A stretch of 19,917 nt of DNA from Thermomicrobiales bacterium (GCA_025928535.1 JAICJJ010000003.1:1-19917); one strand, 5' to 3'; shown: positions 7,916 through 14,719, counted from the first letter of the stretch. Numbers and translations are program-made. Notes: generated by a model from the letters alone, not told the origin.

Positions 7916-9076
7916 ATGCGGACCAGCCGGTCGACCCTCTACGCCGTCGGCGACGCGCGCGACGCCGAACTGCCGCCGGCTGACGACGCCGCCTGGTCAG
8001 AGCCTCCATCAGATGGACGGGGGCTTGCGCGGGCACGAGCCGAGTTGCGGGTCGTCGGCGGCTACATGGAGCGCCTGCCGCTCGCCGCCGTCAAAAGCGG
8101 CCTGGTCGATCAGGCCGAAGCGTGGTCCTACGCGGTCGGACCGGCGACGACGACGACCTGGCGGGAGCAGCCCCTGTTCGGCCGACGCGCGTTCCGACTG
8201 GACGACGACCGGCCGCCCTTTCATTCCCCCGCCATGCTCCGGTTTCTGCGTGAGCAGGGCGCGCCCGATCTCCTCTGCGTCTGGGGGCTCGGCGTCTCCG
8301 AAGAAATCCTGCTCGCCTGCCGCGAGAGTTTCACGATCTCCTACTCGCTCGACGTCGCGCCGCTGCGCGTGCCGGCATCGGTCAGCCGCCATTTCGACCT
8401 GATTCTGGTCGGCGAAGCGTGGCAGGAAGCGGCGGCGCGCGTCCGCCATCCGACGACGCCCTGCGCGCGGTTGCCGATCGGACCGGAGTTCGCCGATCCG
8501 CTCACCTTCCGCCCGCTCGGCGCGCCGAAAGACTACGACGTGATTTATGTCGCGGCGGCGCAGGCGTACAAGCGTCACGACATCCTGTTCGCCGCGCTGG
8601 CCCGCTGCTCTCGTCCGGTGCGAACGTTGTGCGTGTTCGGCTACGGCGAATTGGCCGGGGCGTTGCGGGCGCAGGCGCGGGCGCTCGGGTTGGCGGTCGA
8701 CTTCGTCGGTCCGCCCGGGGTGTCGTACGCCGAGGTCAACGCGCTGATGAATCGGGCGCGCATCGGGGTCGTCGGCGGCGACGCCGACGGCTGTCCGGCG
8801 GTGCTGACCGAATACATGCTCGCCGGGCTGCCGGTGCTCGCCAACCGCGACTTGTGCTGCGGGCTGGGTTACATCACACCAGAAACCGGCCTGACCGCAA
8901 GCCCCGCCGAATTTCACCTCGGGATCGAGGAATTGCTGGCGCGCGGGCCGGAACTCGATCCGCGCGCCCACGTAGTCGGCCGCTGGGATTGGCCGACGAG
9001 CATCCGGCGGCTGCGTTCGATCCTCGCCGATTGCGGCTTTCGACCGCGCCGCCGGCCGATCCGGGCGTTCGCCTGA
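7916..9076 (+). CDS. GT-B fold glycosyltransferase (family 4-like)
   Basis: This 386-residue protein is probably a retaining glycosyltransferase using a nucleotide-sugar. Its C-terminal half (about 205-340) has the glycos_transf_1 pattern: DVIYVAAAQAYKRHD (207-222, with K219-R220 where phosphate-binding basics lie), VDFVGPPGVSYAEVNALMN (261-279) and DGCPAVLTEYMLAGLPVLAN (291-310), where E299 matches the conserved donor-binding acid. The N-terminal half is acceptor-side and weakly conserved, and the first 45 residues look like extension. ATG 7916 starts 7 bases after the cyclase-STAND stop with only a weak ribosome site, so translation may be coupled. A later start is possible. The partner and acceptor are unknown; glycan, glycolipid or small-molecule glycosylation are all open. 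Confidence 0.8.
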   Translation: MRTSRSTLYAVGDARDAELPPADDAAWSEPPSDGRGLARARAELRVVGGYMERLPLAAVKSGLVDQAEAWSYAVGPATTTTWREQPLFGRRAFRLDDDRPPFHSPAMLRFLREQGAPDLLCVWGLGVSEEILLACRESFTISYSLDVAPLRVPASVSRHFDLILVGEAWQEAAARVRHPTTPCARLPIGPEFADPLTFRPLGAPKDYDVIYVAAAQAYKRHDILFAALARCSRPVRTLCVFGYGELAGALRAQARALGLAVDFVGPPGVSYAEVNALMNRARIGVVGGDADGCPAVLTEYMLAGLPVLANRDLCCGLGYITPETGLTASPAEFHLGIEELLARGPELDPRAHVVGRWDWPTSIRRLRSILADCGFRPRRRPIRAFA

Positions 9077-9104
9077 ATCGGCCGGCGGACGCGATCACCG
9101 CCCG

Positions 9105-9122
9105 GCGGCGGCGCGCCGCCGC
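9105..9122. terminator. Perfect 18-bp GC palindrome between convergent genes
   Basis: GCGGCGGCGCGCCGCCGC is fully self-complementary and lies between the glycosyltransferase stop (9076) and the stop of the cysteine-rich gene (9123-9125). It could act as a bidirectional terminator. No T-tract follows on either side, and in such GC-rich DNA a short palindrome can arise by chance. Confidence 0.3.
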
Positions 9123-9512
9123 TTACTTGCAGTTCCCGTTCTTGCAGTTGAAGTTGCTGCAGCAATCGCTGCTCTTGTTGCAGGAATCGCCCTTCTTGCC
9201 GCACTTGCAACTGCCATTTTTGCACGTGCCGGAACAGCAATCGCTGTTCTTCTTGCAGGAATTGCCGTTGCCGCCGCATTTGCAACTGCCGTTCTTGCAA
9301 GTATTGGAGCAGCAATCCTTGTTCTTGCTGCAATTCGAGCCGCTCTTCTTGCAGTTGTTGTTGCCCGCTGGCTGGGCCGTCTGCGCCGCGGCCAGGTCAG
9401 GCGCGAGCCGCGTCGCCAGCCCGAGCCCGGCGGCGGCCGCGAATTTGAGCACGCCGCGCCGCGACGGCGCGGCCATCGACCGCGCAAGTTCATCGAAACG
9501 TCGATCATCCAT
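9123..9512 (-). CDS. Tat-exported protein with three cystine-knot-like repeats
   Basis: This 129-residue protein begins with an acidic/basic leader and a clear twin-arginine motif, SRRGVLK (17-23), followed by a hydrophobic AAAAGLGLA stretch and a likely cleavage near AAA-Q44. The mature part holds three tandem modules (54-77, 79-102, 104-128), each C-x6-C-x5-CC-x3/4-C-x4-C, with 18 cysteines in all; other residues are mostly Lys, Asn, Ser and Gly. The spacing is that of inhibitor cystine knot (knottin) domains and would give three disulfides per module. Tat export implies folding before transport or a need for extracytoplasmic oxidation. ATG 9512 has GGGAG 9 bases upstream. Comparable small Cys-repeat proteins are frequent in Thermomicrobiales; the function is unknown. 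Confidence 0.85.
   Translation of the reverse strand: MDDRRFDELARSMAAPSRRGVLKFAAAAGLGLATRLAPDLAAAQTAQPAGNNNCKKSGSNCSKNKDCCSNTCKNGSCKCGGNGNSCKKNSDCCSGTCKNGSCKCGKKGDSCNKSSDCCSNFNCKNGNCK
9129..9353 (-). repeat. Three tandem ~75-bp coding repeats
   Basis: Units at 9282-9353, 9207-9278 and 9129-9203 each encode one six-cysteine module. Units start 75 bp apart. The Lys-Asn-Gly-Ser/Asn-Cys-Lys segment is nearly identical in all, pointing to tandem duplication. The third unit has one extra residue between the vicinal cysteines and the fifth cysteine. Confidence 0.8.
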
Positions 9513-9622
9513 CTGCAGTTCTCCCAGGCGGCGATCGCGCCGCGAACTTCCTTGTCCGTTGGGACCGCCGCGCCGACTCGATCTTCCATGACGCGCGCCA
9601 GCGTCGGCCGGCTCCGGCCAAC

Positions 9623-9655
9623 CGCTGCTCGCGCCGGATTTCGGCGCGAGCAGCG
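9623..9655 (-). terminator. 13-bp perfect stem-loop
   Basis: Arms CGCTGCTCGCGCC (9623-9635) and GGCGCGAGCAGCG (9643-9655) are perfect complements around a 7-nt loop. The stem is about 100 bases beyond the stop of the gene ending at 9758 and 110 bases before the start of the cysteine-rich gene (9512). A smaller inverted repeat, GGCCGG/CCGGCC (9606-9619), adjoins it. It may be a terminator for the upstream gene or a leader structure of the downstream one. No T-run is present. Confidence 0.45.
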
Positions 9656-9757
9656 TCCAACGGCGACCTTACGAGGGAAGGATGAAAATTGGATTTGCGT
9701 CGCGGCGTTCAGGCAGCATCTCCCGGTCGGGCCGTTCGATCGGCTCCGCGGACGAAA

Positions 9758-10813
9758 TCAGGCGCCGCGATGGGGCGACGACCCGGCCTTCTTTGAATGG
9801 CTCTTGCCGTGGCGGCCATGCGAATGCTTGCCGGCGCCTGACGCTTTGTGCGACGGCGAGGAACGGCCGCGCGCGGCGGAGCCTTGGCGGGCGGCCGTTG
9901 TGGACGTGGTCGCCTGACTCTGCCCGCCATGCTTCGCGCCGCCAGCATTTCCTGACCCAGGGTGGCTCCCCGGGGCGCCAGCGGCGGCTTTGCCGCTGGC
10001 GGACGAATTGCAGCCGCCCGTCGGGGCCGGCTGGACATCGACCAATTCGGCCACTTCCTTGCCGCCCTTGACGATCTCCGAGCGAACGAAACCGATGCAG
10101 GGCGCGTATTGCTTCCGCTCGACGACGCCCGGATCGAGCCGGCTGGTCTCCTGTGTCTCGAGCGCGTTGTCAAATGAGCCGAAGGGAACGGTGACGGTGG
10201 TCGAGAGATTCAGCACCTTCGCCACGTCCGCTGCCTGCCGGCGTGAGCACTCCTGCCGGTAGACGTCGCCGACGTGCGAGGTCGCCTCCATCACGATGCC
10301 GGGGAGCGCGCCCTTGACGCCCGCTTCCCACGACCCCTTCGTGCTGACGACCTTGCCCTTCTTGAGCGACTTGGTGTCTTCGCCGAAGTACCAGACGTTG
10401 CCCGCGCTGTCCTGGGCGTACCAGTCGAGCGTGTCTTCGACGGGCGTCCCATCCGGCAACGAGGAGACGTCATGCACGACGACGGTGTCGACACCGAGGA
10501 TCGTCTTCGTATCGGTAGTGACCTCGACCACGTCGTTTTGCGTCTTGTTGCCGTTCACCGCTTCGCGATACGTGAACGTCGTGCCCGGCACAAGCGGCAT
10601 GAACGGATTGTCGATCGTGGTGGAAAATTGATCCGCTCCCGGAAACAGAGTGCACGATGGCTGTTTCCGCGCCGGGCTTGATTGCGCTGCCTGGCCGGTC
10701 GCTGGCGAGCGCGGTCGCGACTTCGCCAGCGTCACACCGGGAGCCGCCACGAGCAAGAGGATGACGAGCAGTCCCTCGGTTATCGGAAACGACGCCTTCG
10801 GCCAACGCTCCAT
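9758..10813 (-). CDS. Secreted protein with basic His/Lys/Gly/Ser tail
   Basis: This 351-residue protein has a signal peptide (FPITEGLLVILLLVAAPGVTLA, residues 9-30). A conserved extracellular core (about 52-270) has segments such as NPFMPLVPGTTFTYRE, DTLDWYAQDSAGNVWYFGED, GSWEAGVKGALPGIVM and TVPFGSFDNALETQE. This core is that of a widespread uncharacterised family of secreted bacterial proteins. Four cysteines lie in the mature part. The last ~80 residues are low-complexity and positively charged (GKHSHGRHGKSHSKKAG), suited to binding polyanions, cell wall or metals. ATG 10813 is chosen over TTG 10843 and ATG 10837 because AAAGGA lies 9 bases before it. The start is 136 bases downstream of an ATGAAG direct repeat, so control by the local two-component system is inferred. 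Confidence 0.8.
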   Translation of the reverse strand: MERWPKASFPITEGLLVILLLVAAPGVTLAKSRPRSPATGQAAQSSPARKQPSCTLFPGADQFSTTIDNPFMPLVPGTTFTYREAVNGNKTQNDVVEVTTDTKTILGVDTVVVHDVSSLPDGTPVEDTLDWYAQDSAGNVWYFGEDTKSLKKGKVVSTKGSWEAGVKGALPGIVMEATSHVGDVYRQECSRRQAADVAKVLNLSTTVTVPFGSFDNALETQETSRLDPGVVERKQYAPCIGFVRSEIVKGGKEVAELVDVQPAPTGGCNSSASGKAAAGAPGSHPGSGNAGGAKHGGQSQATTSTTAARQGSAARGRSSPSHKASGAGKHSHGRHGKSHSKKAGSSPHRGA

Positions 10814-10932
10814 CGCGCCACATCCTTTCCGCTCCATCGCCAAAAACGCCCAGCAGCGCCCGACCCTGCCCGGCCGGAGCGTGCGTCGGCTTGTGCGCCA
10901 TCGTCAAAAGCCGGCGCCGCTGGATTGTCTCG

Positions 10933-10965
10933 ACCGTAGGCGACGTCGATGAAGTTCGGATGAAG
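10933..10965 (-). promoter_or_regulatory. ATGAAG x2 box (11-bp step) with -10-like hexamer
   Basis: On the plus strand ATGAAG occurs at 10949-10954 and 10960-10965, an 11-bp step. On the minus strand the proximal repeat is followed, exactly 10 bp later, by TACGGT (10933-10938). This matches the architecture of the other boxes in the window and lies 120-152 bases upstream of the secreted-protein start at 10813. It also lies upstream of the divergent PPOX gene. OmpR-family regulators bind direct repeats with this period. Confidence 0.55.
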
Positions 10966-11082
10966 GGCAAAGCGACTGTCAGCCAGGAAAACGAGATCGA
11001 TGCGGGCGGAATTGCATTGCCGTGCGGTCGCATCCTGGTTGAAGGAAAACGAAATCACGGTTCGCGCGCAAAGGAGCAAGGC

Positions 11083-12237
11083 GTGGGCATGGTCACCGAG
11101 GAAATGCGCCGGCTGATCGACGAGCGGCGGCTCGGTTTCGTGGCCACCGTTTGCCCCGACGGCACGCCCGATCGAGCGCCCAAGGGCAGGCTCGCCGTCC
11201 GGGACAACGATCGGCTAATCTTCGCCGTCATCGGATCGCCGGGCACGATCGCCAATCTGCGCGCCAACCCGGCCATCGCGGTGAATGTCGTCGATCCGTT
11301 CACGCGGCGCGGCGATCGCTTCAGAGGCGCCGGCGGCGCGTTGACGGCGGGAGCGGCATTCGACGCCGGGGTGGCCTTCTTCCGTGCCCGCGGCTGCCTC
11401 GCGCCGATCCGCGCGATCGTGCTCGTCGCCGCCACGCAAGGCCGGCCCGTCATCTCCCCGGCCTATGCGATGGGACTGACCGAGGCCGCGCCGGCGCCCT
11501 GGGGAGCCCACCACCGTGCGCTGATGCGGGGCGCCGGCGCGGCGTCATCGCCGACAGCCGACGCCGCCTGCATCCTGTCGCCCCGACTATTGGGGCGCCG
11601 TCGCGACCTCGGACTTGGTGAGCATGTAGGCGTCCACCAGTTGCTGCTTTTCGCGCGCCGGCACGTGATAGTAGTCGAGCGCGCGGACGATCTCCGCGCC
11701 AACTTCGTCGAATTCTTCCGGCGTCAGATGAAAACGTTGATGGGCGTCGTGCAGCGGCAGCCCGGTGTAGGTGAAGGGGCCGCCGGCGAGCGCGGCAATC
11801 CAGATCGTCCGCATGAACTTCAGGCCCGGCAAGCGGGTCGGCGCTTCCGTCTGGTTCCATGCCTTCAACGCCGGATTCTGGTTGAGCTTCGGGTTGACGA
11901 TGATCGCGTCGCTGAAGCGATCGACGACCGCGGCGATGGCGAAGATGCCGCCGAGTCGGTCGTACAGGCTCTGCTCCGATGCGCCAGTCGGCGTCGAGTC
12001 GTCGGCCGCCAGCGCCGTCTGTTGCAACAGCGCGCGCGCCGCCGCAAAACCCGCGAGGGCGCCGGCGCCCTTGGTCACCGTCCGTCGATCCACCGGCCTG
12101 TCCATGGCACGCTCCTCGGTTCGGAACCGCTCGTCGCAGCCGGGCTCCGTCGCCCGACATTGGCCAAGACGTCCAAATCCGAGCAAGATATTCCCGCGCC
12201 GGCGGAGCGAATGGACCAGCGTTCGCTGACCTCCTGA
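11083..12237 (+). CDS. PPOX-family (pyridoxamine 5'-phosphate oxidase-like) protein with abnormal 3' extension
   Basis: The first ~150 codons match small flavin-binding PPOX-fold proteins: EEMRRLIDERRLGFVATV, then CPDGTPDRAPKGRLAV, SPGTIANLRANPAIAVNVVDPF and a C-terminal APIRAIVLVAA segment. Such proteins bind FMN or F420-like cofactors as split-barrel dimers and usually end at about 150 residues. GTG 11083 lies 6 bases after AAGGAG; ATG 11089 is the alternative. The expected stop near 11540 is absent, and the frame stays open to 12237, running antisense through the whole globin gene. The last ~230 codons look like antisense shadow. A frameshift near 11540 would end the protein at 11621 or 11627 in the other frames. 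The 5' part is well supported; the 3' end is doubtful. Confidence 0.6.
   Translation: MGMVTEEMRRLIDERRLGFVATVCPDGTPDRAPKGRLAVRDNDRLIFAVIGSPGTIANLRANPAIAVNVVDPFTRRGDRFRGAGGALTAGAAFDAGVAFFRARGCLAPIRAIVLVAATQGRPVISPAYAMGLTEAAPAPWGAHHRALMRGAGAASSPTADAACILSPRLLGRRRDLGLGEHVGVHQLLLFARRHVIVVERADDLRANFVEFFRRQMKTLMGVVQRQPGVGEGAAGERGNPDRPHELQARQAGRRFRLVPCLQRRILVELRVDDDRVAEAIDDRGDGEDAAESVVQALLRCASRRRVVGRQRRLLQQRARRRKTREGAGALGHRPSIHRPVHGTLLGSEPLVAAGLRRPTLAKTSKSEQDIPAPAERMDQRSLTS
11587..12105 (-). CDS. Tat-exported truncated (2/2) globin
   Basis: This 172-residue protein carries a Tat-like signal, DRRTVTKGAGALAG (6-19) plus ARALLQQTALAAD, ahead of a bacterial truncated-globin domain (about 46-165). The domain starts SLYDRLGGIFAIAAVVDRF. 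It contains the GGP-x-YTG turn (108-115) and the proximal heme histidine H122 in LHDAHQRFHLTPEEFDEV. The usual distal B10 tyrosine seems replaced (F64-S65 region), as in the planctomycete/proteobacterial branch. Heme binding is expected; peroxide, NO or O2 chemistry outside the membrane is inferred. ATG 12105 has GAGGAGCG just upstream, while upstream in-frame starts lack a site. The start overlaps the end of the preceding same-strand gene by 31 bases, so co-transcription is likely. The plus-strand PPOX frame runs antisense through it. Confidence 0.85.
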   Translation of the reverse strand: MDRPVDRRTVTKGAGALAGFAAARALLQQTALAADDSTPTGASEQSLYDRLGGIFAIAAVVDRFSDAIIVNPKLNQNPALKAWNQTEAPTRLPGLKFMRTIWIAALAGGPFTYTGLPLHDAHQRFHLTPEEFDEVGAEIVRALDYYHVPAREKQQLVDAYMLTKSEVATAPQ

Positions 12238-12605
12238 TCGACCCGTTCGCGAAGCGCGAGGCTCGAAGCGTCGACACGACGGGCCAGACGCACGGCGCGC
12301 CGTACTCGTTCGATGCGGCGGATTCGGCCTTGAACGTTGACAATCTCGGCCGGCAGGAGGAAGAGACGCCCCGGTTGATCGTCAACGACGCGTTCGTAGT
12401 CCGCCAACTGGGCCATCGACATGTCCATGGCGACGATCAAGAGGGCGCGCCCTCGCGCGTTTCGGGCGTTCCTCGGCAAATGGTCCGCGAGCCACACGCC
12501 GGTCCAGCCTCCAAGCGCCGGATGCGTTCCCGTCAGATCGCGAAAGCCCGATTCCAGAATCCGTAGCGCGGCCGCCTGGGTTGTTCGGTGATAGAGATCG
12601 ATCAT
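12075..12605 (-). CDS. Small uncharacterised protein (LYHRTT...ILESGF family)
   Basis: This 176-residue protein begins MIDLYHRTTQAAALRILESGFRD, a pattern of small proteins with an ADP-ribosyltransferase-like start (Tyr-His-x-Thr-Thr, then a helix and Gly-Phe). GVWLADHLP and LADYERVVDDQPGRLFLLPAEIVN follow, conserved in a widespread uncharacterised family. Homology seems to end near residue 115; the last ~60 residues are Arg/Ser-rich and may be extension. Enzyme activity is not shown. ATG 12605 has GGAG 7 bases upstream. It is followed by the globin with a 31-base overlap and lies 130 bases after the Asn/Gln-rich Tat protein on the same strand. These three may be one transcript driven from the box at 13236-13279. 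Confidence 0.65.
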   Translation of the reverse strand: MIDLYHRTTQAAALRILESGFRDLTGTHPALGGWTGVWLADHLPRNARNARGRALLIVAMDMSMAQLADYERVVDDQPGRLFLLPAEIVNVQGRIRRIERVRRAVRLARRVDASSLALRERVDQEVSERWSIRSAGAGISCSDLDVLANVGRRSPAATSGSEPRSVPWTGRWIDGR

Positions 12606-12735
12606 CCACTTGCTCCGGCCCGGAACGATGTCATGCGCCTCGACGGCATTGGGCTGCGGGGAGTCGGCCGCGTTGCGACGGGCGACGCGCGACGGGCGGC
12701 CGACCGCCATTTGCCGTGGCTACGGAGACGGCGGG

Positions 12736-13143
12736 TCAGCGACGCCGCGCGTTGCCGTGACGGCGCCGGCGCCCGCCGCGTTTCGACCGATGCGGGCTCG
12801 TCGCCTGGCCGCTTCCGCTGGCGCCGGGCGCGCCAGTTCTGCTGCCTGGGGCGCAGCCGACGTTGTCGCCCTGGTTGTCGCCTTGCTGCTGACAATCGAC
12901 GCCGTCGATTTGCTCGTCGGAGCCGGAGGTCTCCCCGTCCGTCTCATTGCCGGATGCGGAGGCTCCGCTGGAGGTGTTGGCGCGACGCCCGTGTTGCCGC
13001 TGAGCGGCGGCCGTCAGCCGATCGCTCCCCAGGCAGGCGGCGGCCAATGCGCTCCCGGCCCAGACCGCCAGCCAGCGCCGGCTGACGGCCCGATCGAATC
13101 GGCCGCCCGCCGTTTCACCTCGCTCCATCGTCACGTCGCTCAT
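12736..13143 (-). CDS. Tat-type exported Asn/Gln/Gly-rich protein with Cys pair
   Basis: This 135-residue protein has a twin-arginine motif, SRRWLAV (21-27), before WAGSALAAAC. C37 could form a weak lipobox (LAAAC), making a Tat lipoprotein possible. The mature part is Ser/Gly/Asn/Asp-rich with one cysteine-bounded segment, C84-QQQGDNQGDNVG-C97, and ends in an Arg-rich tail (GGRRRRHGNARRR). The motif resembles SC...QGND...NQGNDAGC in the broken gene at 16933-17135, so the two are probably related. ATG 13143 has GGAGG 5 bases upstream; the open frame before it is shadow. An 11-bp-step triple repeat at 13252-13279 lies upstream. The function is unknown. Confidence 0.7.
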   Translation of the reverse strand: MSDVTMERGETAGGRFDRAVSRRWLAVWAGSALAAACLGSDRLTAAAQRQHGRRANTSSGASASGNETDGETSGSDEQIDGVDCQQQGDNQGDNVGCAPGSRTGAPGASGSGQATSPHRSKRGGRRRRHGNARRR

Positions 13144-13235
13144 CTGAACCTCCGTTCGCTGGCGGCTGGATGCAGGGGCCCCGCCTGGCCCGCGCCCTGT
13201 TCGACGCCCCGGCGAAATGGAGCCGGGGCGTTTCA

Positions 13236-13279
13236 ACGACATGGCATTGGCGTGAATTCGACGTGAAGCGTGCATGAAC
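13236..13279 (-). promoter_or_regulatory. Triple 11-bp-step box (GTGAAT, GTGAAG, ATGAAC) with -10-like hexamer
   Basis: Three near-copies of ATGAAG start at 13252, 13263 and 13274, each exactly 11 bp apart. On the minus strand TGTCGT (13236-13241) follows 10 bp after the proximal copy, as in the sister boxes. It lies 93-136 bases upstream of the Tat-type protein start at 13143. Confidence 0.5.
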
Positions 13280-13372
13280 GCGGCTCCGTCTCCACGCCAT
13301 TTCCTCGCGCCGCCGCCGACCGTTGCGGCGCGCGTCGTCCCACGCCAAGACCGCCTCCCGCCGCGCACGACC

Positions 13373-13570
13373 TCACCCGGCCATGTCATAGAGCAGCATC
13401 GCTCCGAGGCAACCGAGCGCCAGCATGGCGACCGCGATGAGATCGACCGCGGCGTCGTCCTCGGCGTCGGCCAAGGCCATGAGGATGACCCAGGCCAGCG
13501 GCCCGAGGACGAGCAGGGCGAGGCTTGCGCCCAGCATGGGCAAAACGACGGGGCTGGCGGGGTGACGCAT
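13373..13570 (-). CDS. 65-residue two-helix membrane protein
   Basis: This very small protein has two likely transmembrane helices, about 8-33 (VVLPMLGASLALLVLGPLAW...) and 42-62 (VDLIAVAMLALGCLGAMLLYD). They are joined by an acidic turn, DAEDDAAVD, with both ends probably on the same side. ATG 13570 is preceded by GGAGGACATCG, a strong ribosome site, which argues that it is real despite its size. It lies between the COG4705 gene and the Tat-type Asn/Gln-rich gene on the same strand. No family is recognised. Confidence 0.7.
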   Translation of the reverse strand: MRHPASPVVLPMLGASLALLVLGPLAWVILMALADAEDDAAVDLIAVAMLALGCLGAMLLYDMAG

Positions 13571-13768
13571 CGATGTCCTCCGGCGGTTCTGGCGCGGCTC
13601 GGAACACGCTGACTTGCCAGGCAGGCCGCGGTTTTGACAACGGCCGAAACTGGTTGACGGCCGATAGCGCGTGCAAATTGTCTGCGGTTGTCATCGTTCG
13701 CCATCATCTCGCCTGCTGCTGCGTTGCGCTCGCTTCGATCCGTGGCCGGCGCGCGTCGACCGACGACG

Positions 13769-14644
13769 CTAATCCGACGCGGCGCTGGCAGGGAGCCGAG
13801 GCGCGGCGGGCGCGCGGTCGGCCGCGGCATCCGCCGTCGCCGAGTCCGCCCGGGAGATGGACAGAAAGACGACGACAAGCAGAATCGCGCCGAGGAAGAG
13901 CGCGCTGGTCAGCGGGGCGCCGAGGCCAAGACCGCCATCCGCGCGCGCCTGCGCCAACAAGTCGCCCAGCGAGGCGCCGAGCGGCCGCGTCAGGATGTAG
14001 GCAAGCCAAAAGGCGACGACCGCATTGAGCCCGAAGCCGAGATGGGCGGCGGCCACGATCCCGATGAGGGCCGCGAAGAGGAGGGCCGACAGTGGATAGC
14101 CGACGTCGAGCCGCTCCGCCGTCAGATCGCCAGCCGCCGTGCCCAAGGCAAAGGTGAACAGAATCGCGAGCCAGTAGAAGGCTTCGCGTCGGCCAGTGAA
14201 GATCGTGTGGATCGAGAGCGTTCGTTCGCTGGCGAACCAGGCCGCAAATGTCGCGGCCAGCGCCAGGCCGAAGACGAGCGTCGTCGTCACCAGCGAGACG
14301 CCGAGATTGTCCGTCAGATTGTCGGTGATCAGCGTGCCGACGATGCTCAGCAGCACGACGGCGAGCCAGTAGATGGCGGGCACATAGCGGCGCGCCCGAA
14401 ATTGGACCAGCAGGACCAGCAGCAACAGCGCGCCCATTGCCCAGGTCGTGACAGTCAACCCCAGATTCAGGTTCACATTGAGAAAGTCCGCCGCCGTTTC
14501 GCCGACGGTCGTGCACAAGACCTTGATGAGCCAGAAGTAGATCGTCACCTCCGGGACCTTGCTCAACATCTGCCGAGCGGCCGAACGAACCGGGCTCAGG
14601 GACGCCCCGGCCGTCGTTGATCCGACGTTGCTTCCCCGCGTCAT
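13769..14644 (-). CDS. COG4705-type uncharacterised eight-helix membrane protein
   Basis: This 291-residue integral membrane protein has about eight helices, starting near 32, 62, 88, 117, 154, 183, 207 and 245. It matches the uncharacterised COG4705 family (MLSKVPEVTIYFWLIKVL opening, ERTLSIHTIFTGRREAFYWLAILFTFALGTAAGD). Polar Gly/Thr/Asp motifs recur in every second helix: TVGETAAD (46-53), GTLITDNLTD (103-112), GTAAGDL (168-174) and RPLGASLGD (220-228). This implies an internally repeated fold with buried acids, as in cation carriers; the transport role is inference. ATG 14644 has GGAGG 5 bases upstream. A 9-bp palindrome (14720-14740) and an ATGAAG box (14800-14827) lie in its upstream region. 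The C-tail is Ala/Asp-rich. Confidence 0.85.
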   Translation of the reverse strand: MTRGSNVGSTTAGASLSPVRSAARQMLSKVPEVTIYFWLIKVLCTTVGETAADFLNVNLNLGLTVTTWAMGALLLLVLLVQFRARRYVPAIYWLAVVLLSIVGTLITDNLTDNLGVSLVTTTLVFGLALAATFAAWFASERTLSIHTIFTGRREAFYWLAILFTFALGTAAGDLTAERLDVGYPLSALLFAALIGIVAAAHLGFGLNAVVAFWLAYILTRPLGASLGDLLAQARADGGLGLGAPLTSALFLGAILLVVVFLSISRADSATADAAADRAPAAPRLPASAASD

Positions 14645-14719
14645 CCTGTCCTCCAAACGCGGCGGTTCAGCGTTCCTGAGCCGCCATGGCGCGCGGCCGG
14701 CGCCGCGCCGCAAACAAGC

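Noticed and set aside
8914..9333. Gln-rich minus-strand frame (QQEQ, LQERQLQ)
   Set aside because: It is another frame of the same cysteine-repeat DNA, without a start signal, overlapping the glycosyltransferase end.
9129..9353. CRISPR-like direct repeats
   Set aside because: The regular 75-bp repeats are in frame and encode six-cysteine modules; there are no spacers and no cas genes.
8419..9591. Leu/Gln-rich plus-strand protein opposite the cysteine-repeat gene
   Set aside because: The LQ/LLLQ repeats are the antisense reading of Cys-Lys-Asn codons in the tandem modules; the minus strand has the Tat signal and ribosome site.
9975..10000. 10-bp inverted repeat CGCCAGCGGC / GCCGCTGGCG
   Set aside because: It lies inside the low-complexity Ala/Gly tail of the secreted protein and is best explained by repetitive codons.
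13144..13878. Upstream extension of the Asn/Gln-rich Tat gene to a 380-codon frame
   Set aside because: It runs antisense or out of frame through the 65-residue membrane gene; the GGAGG site and Tat motif fix the start at 13143.
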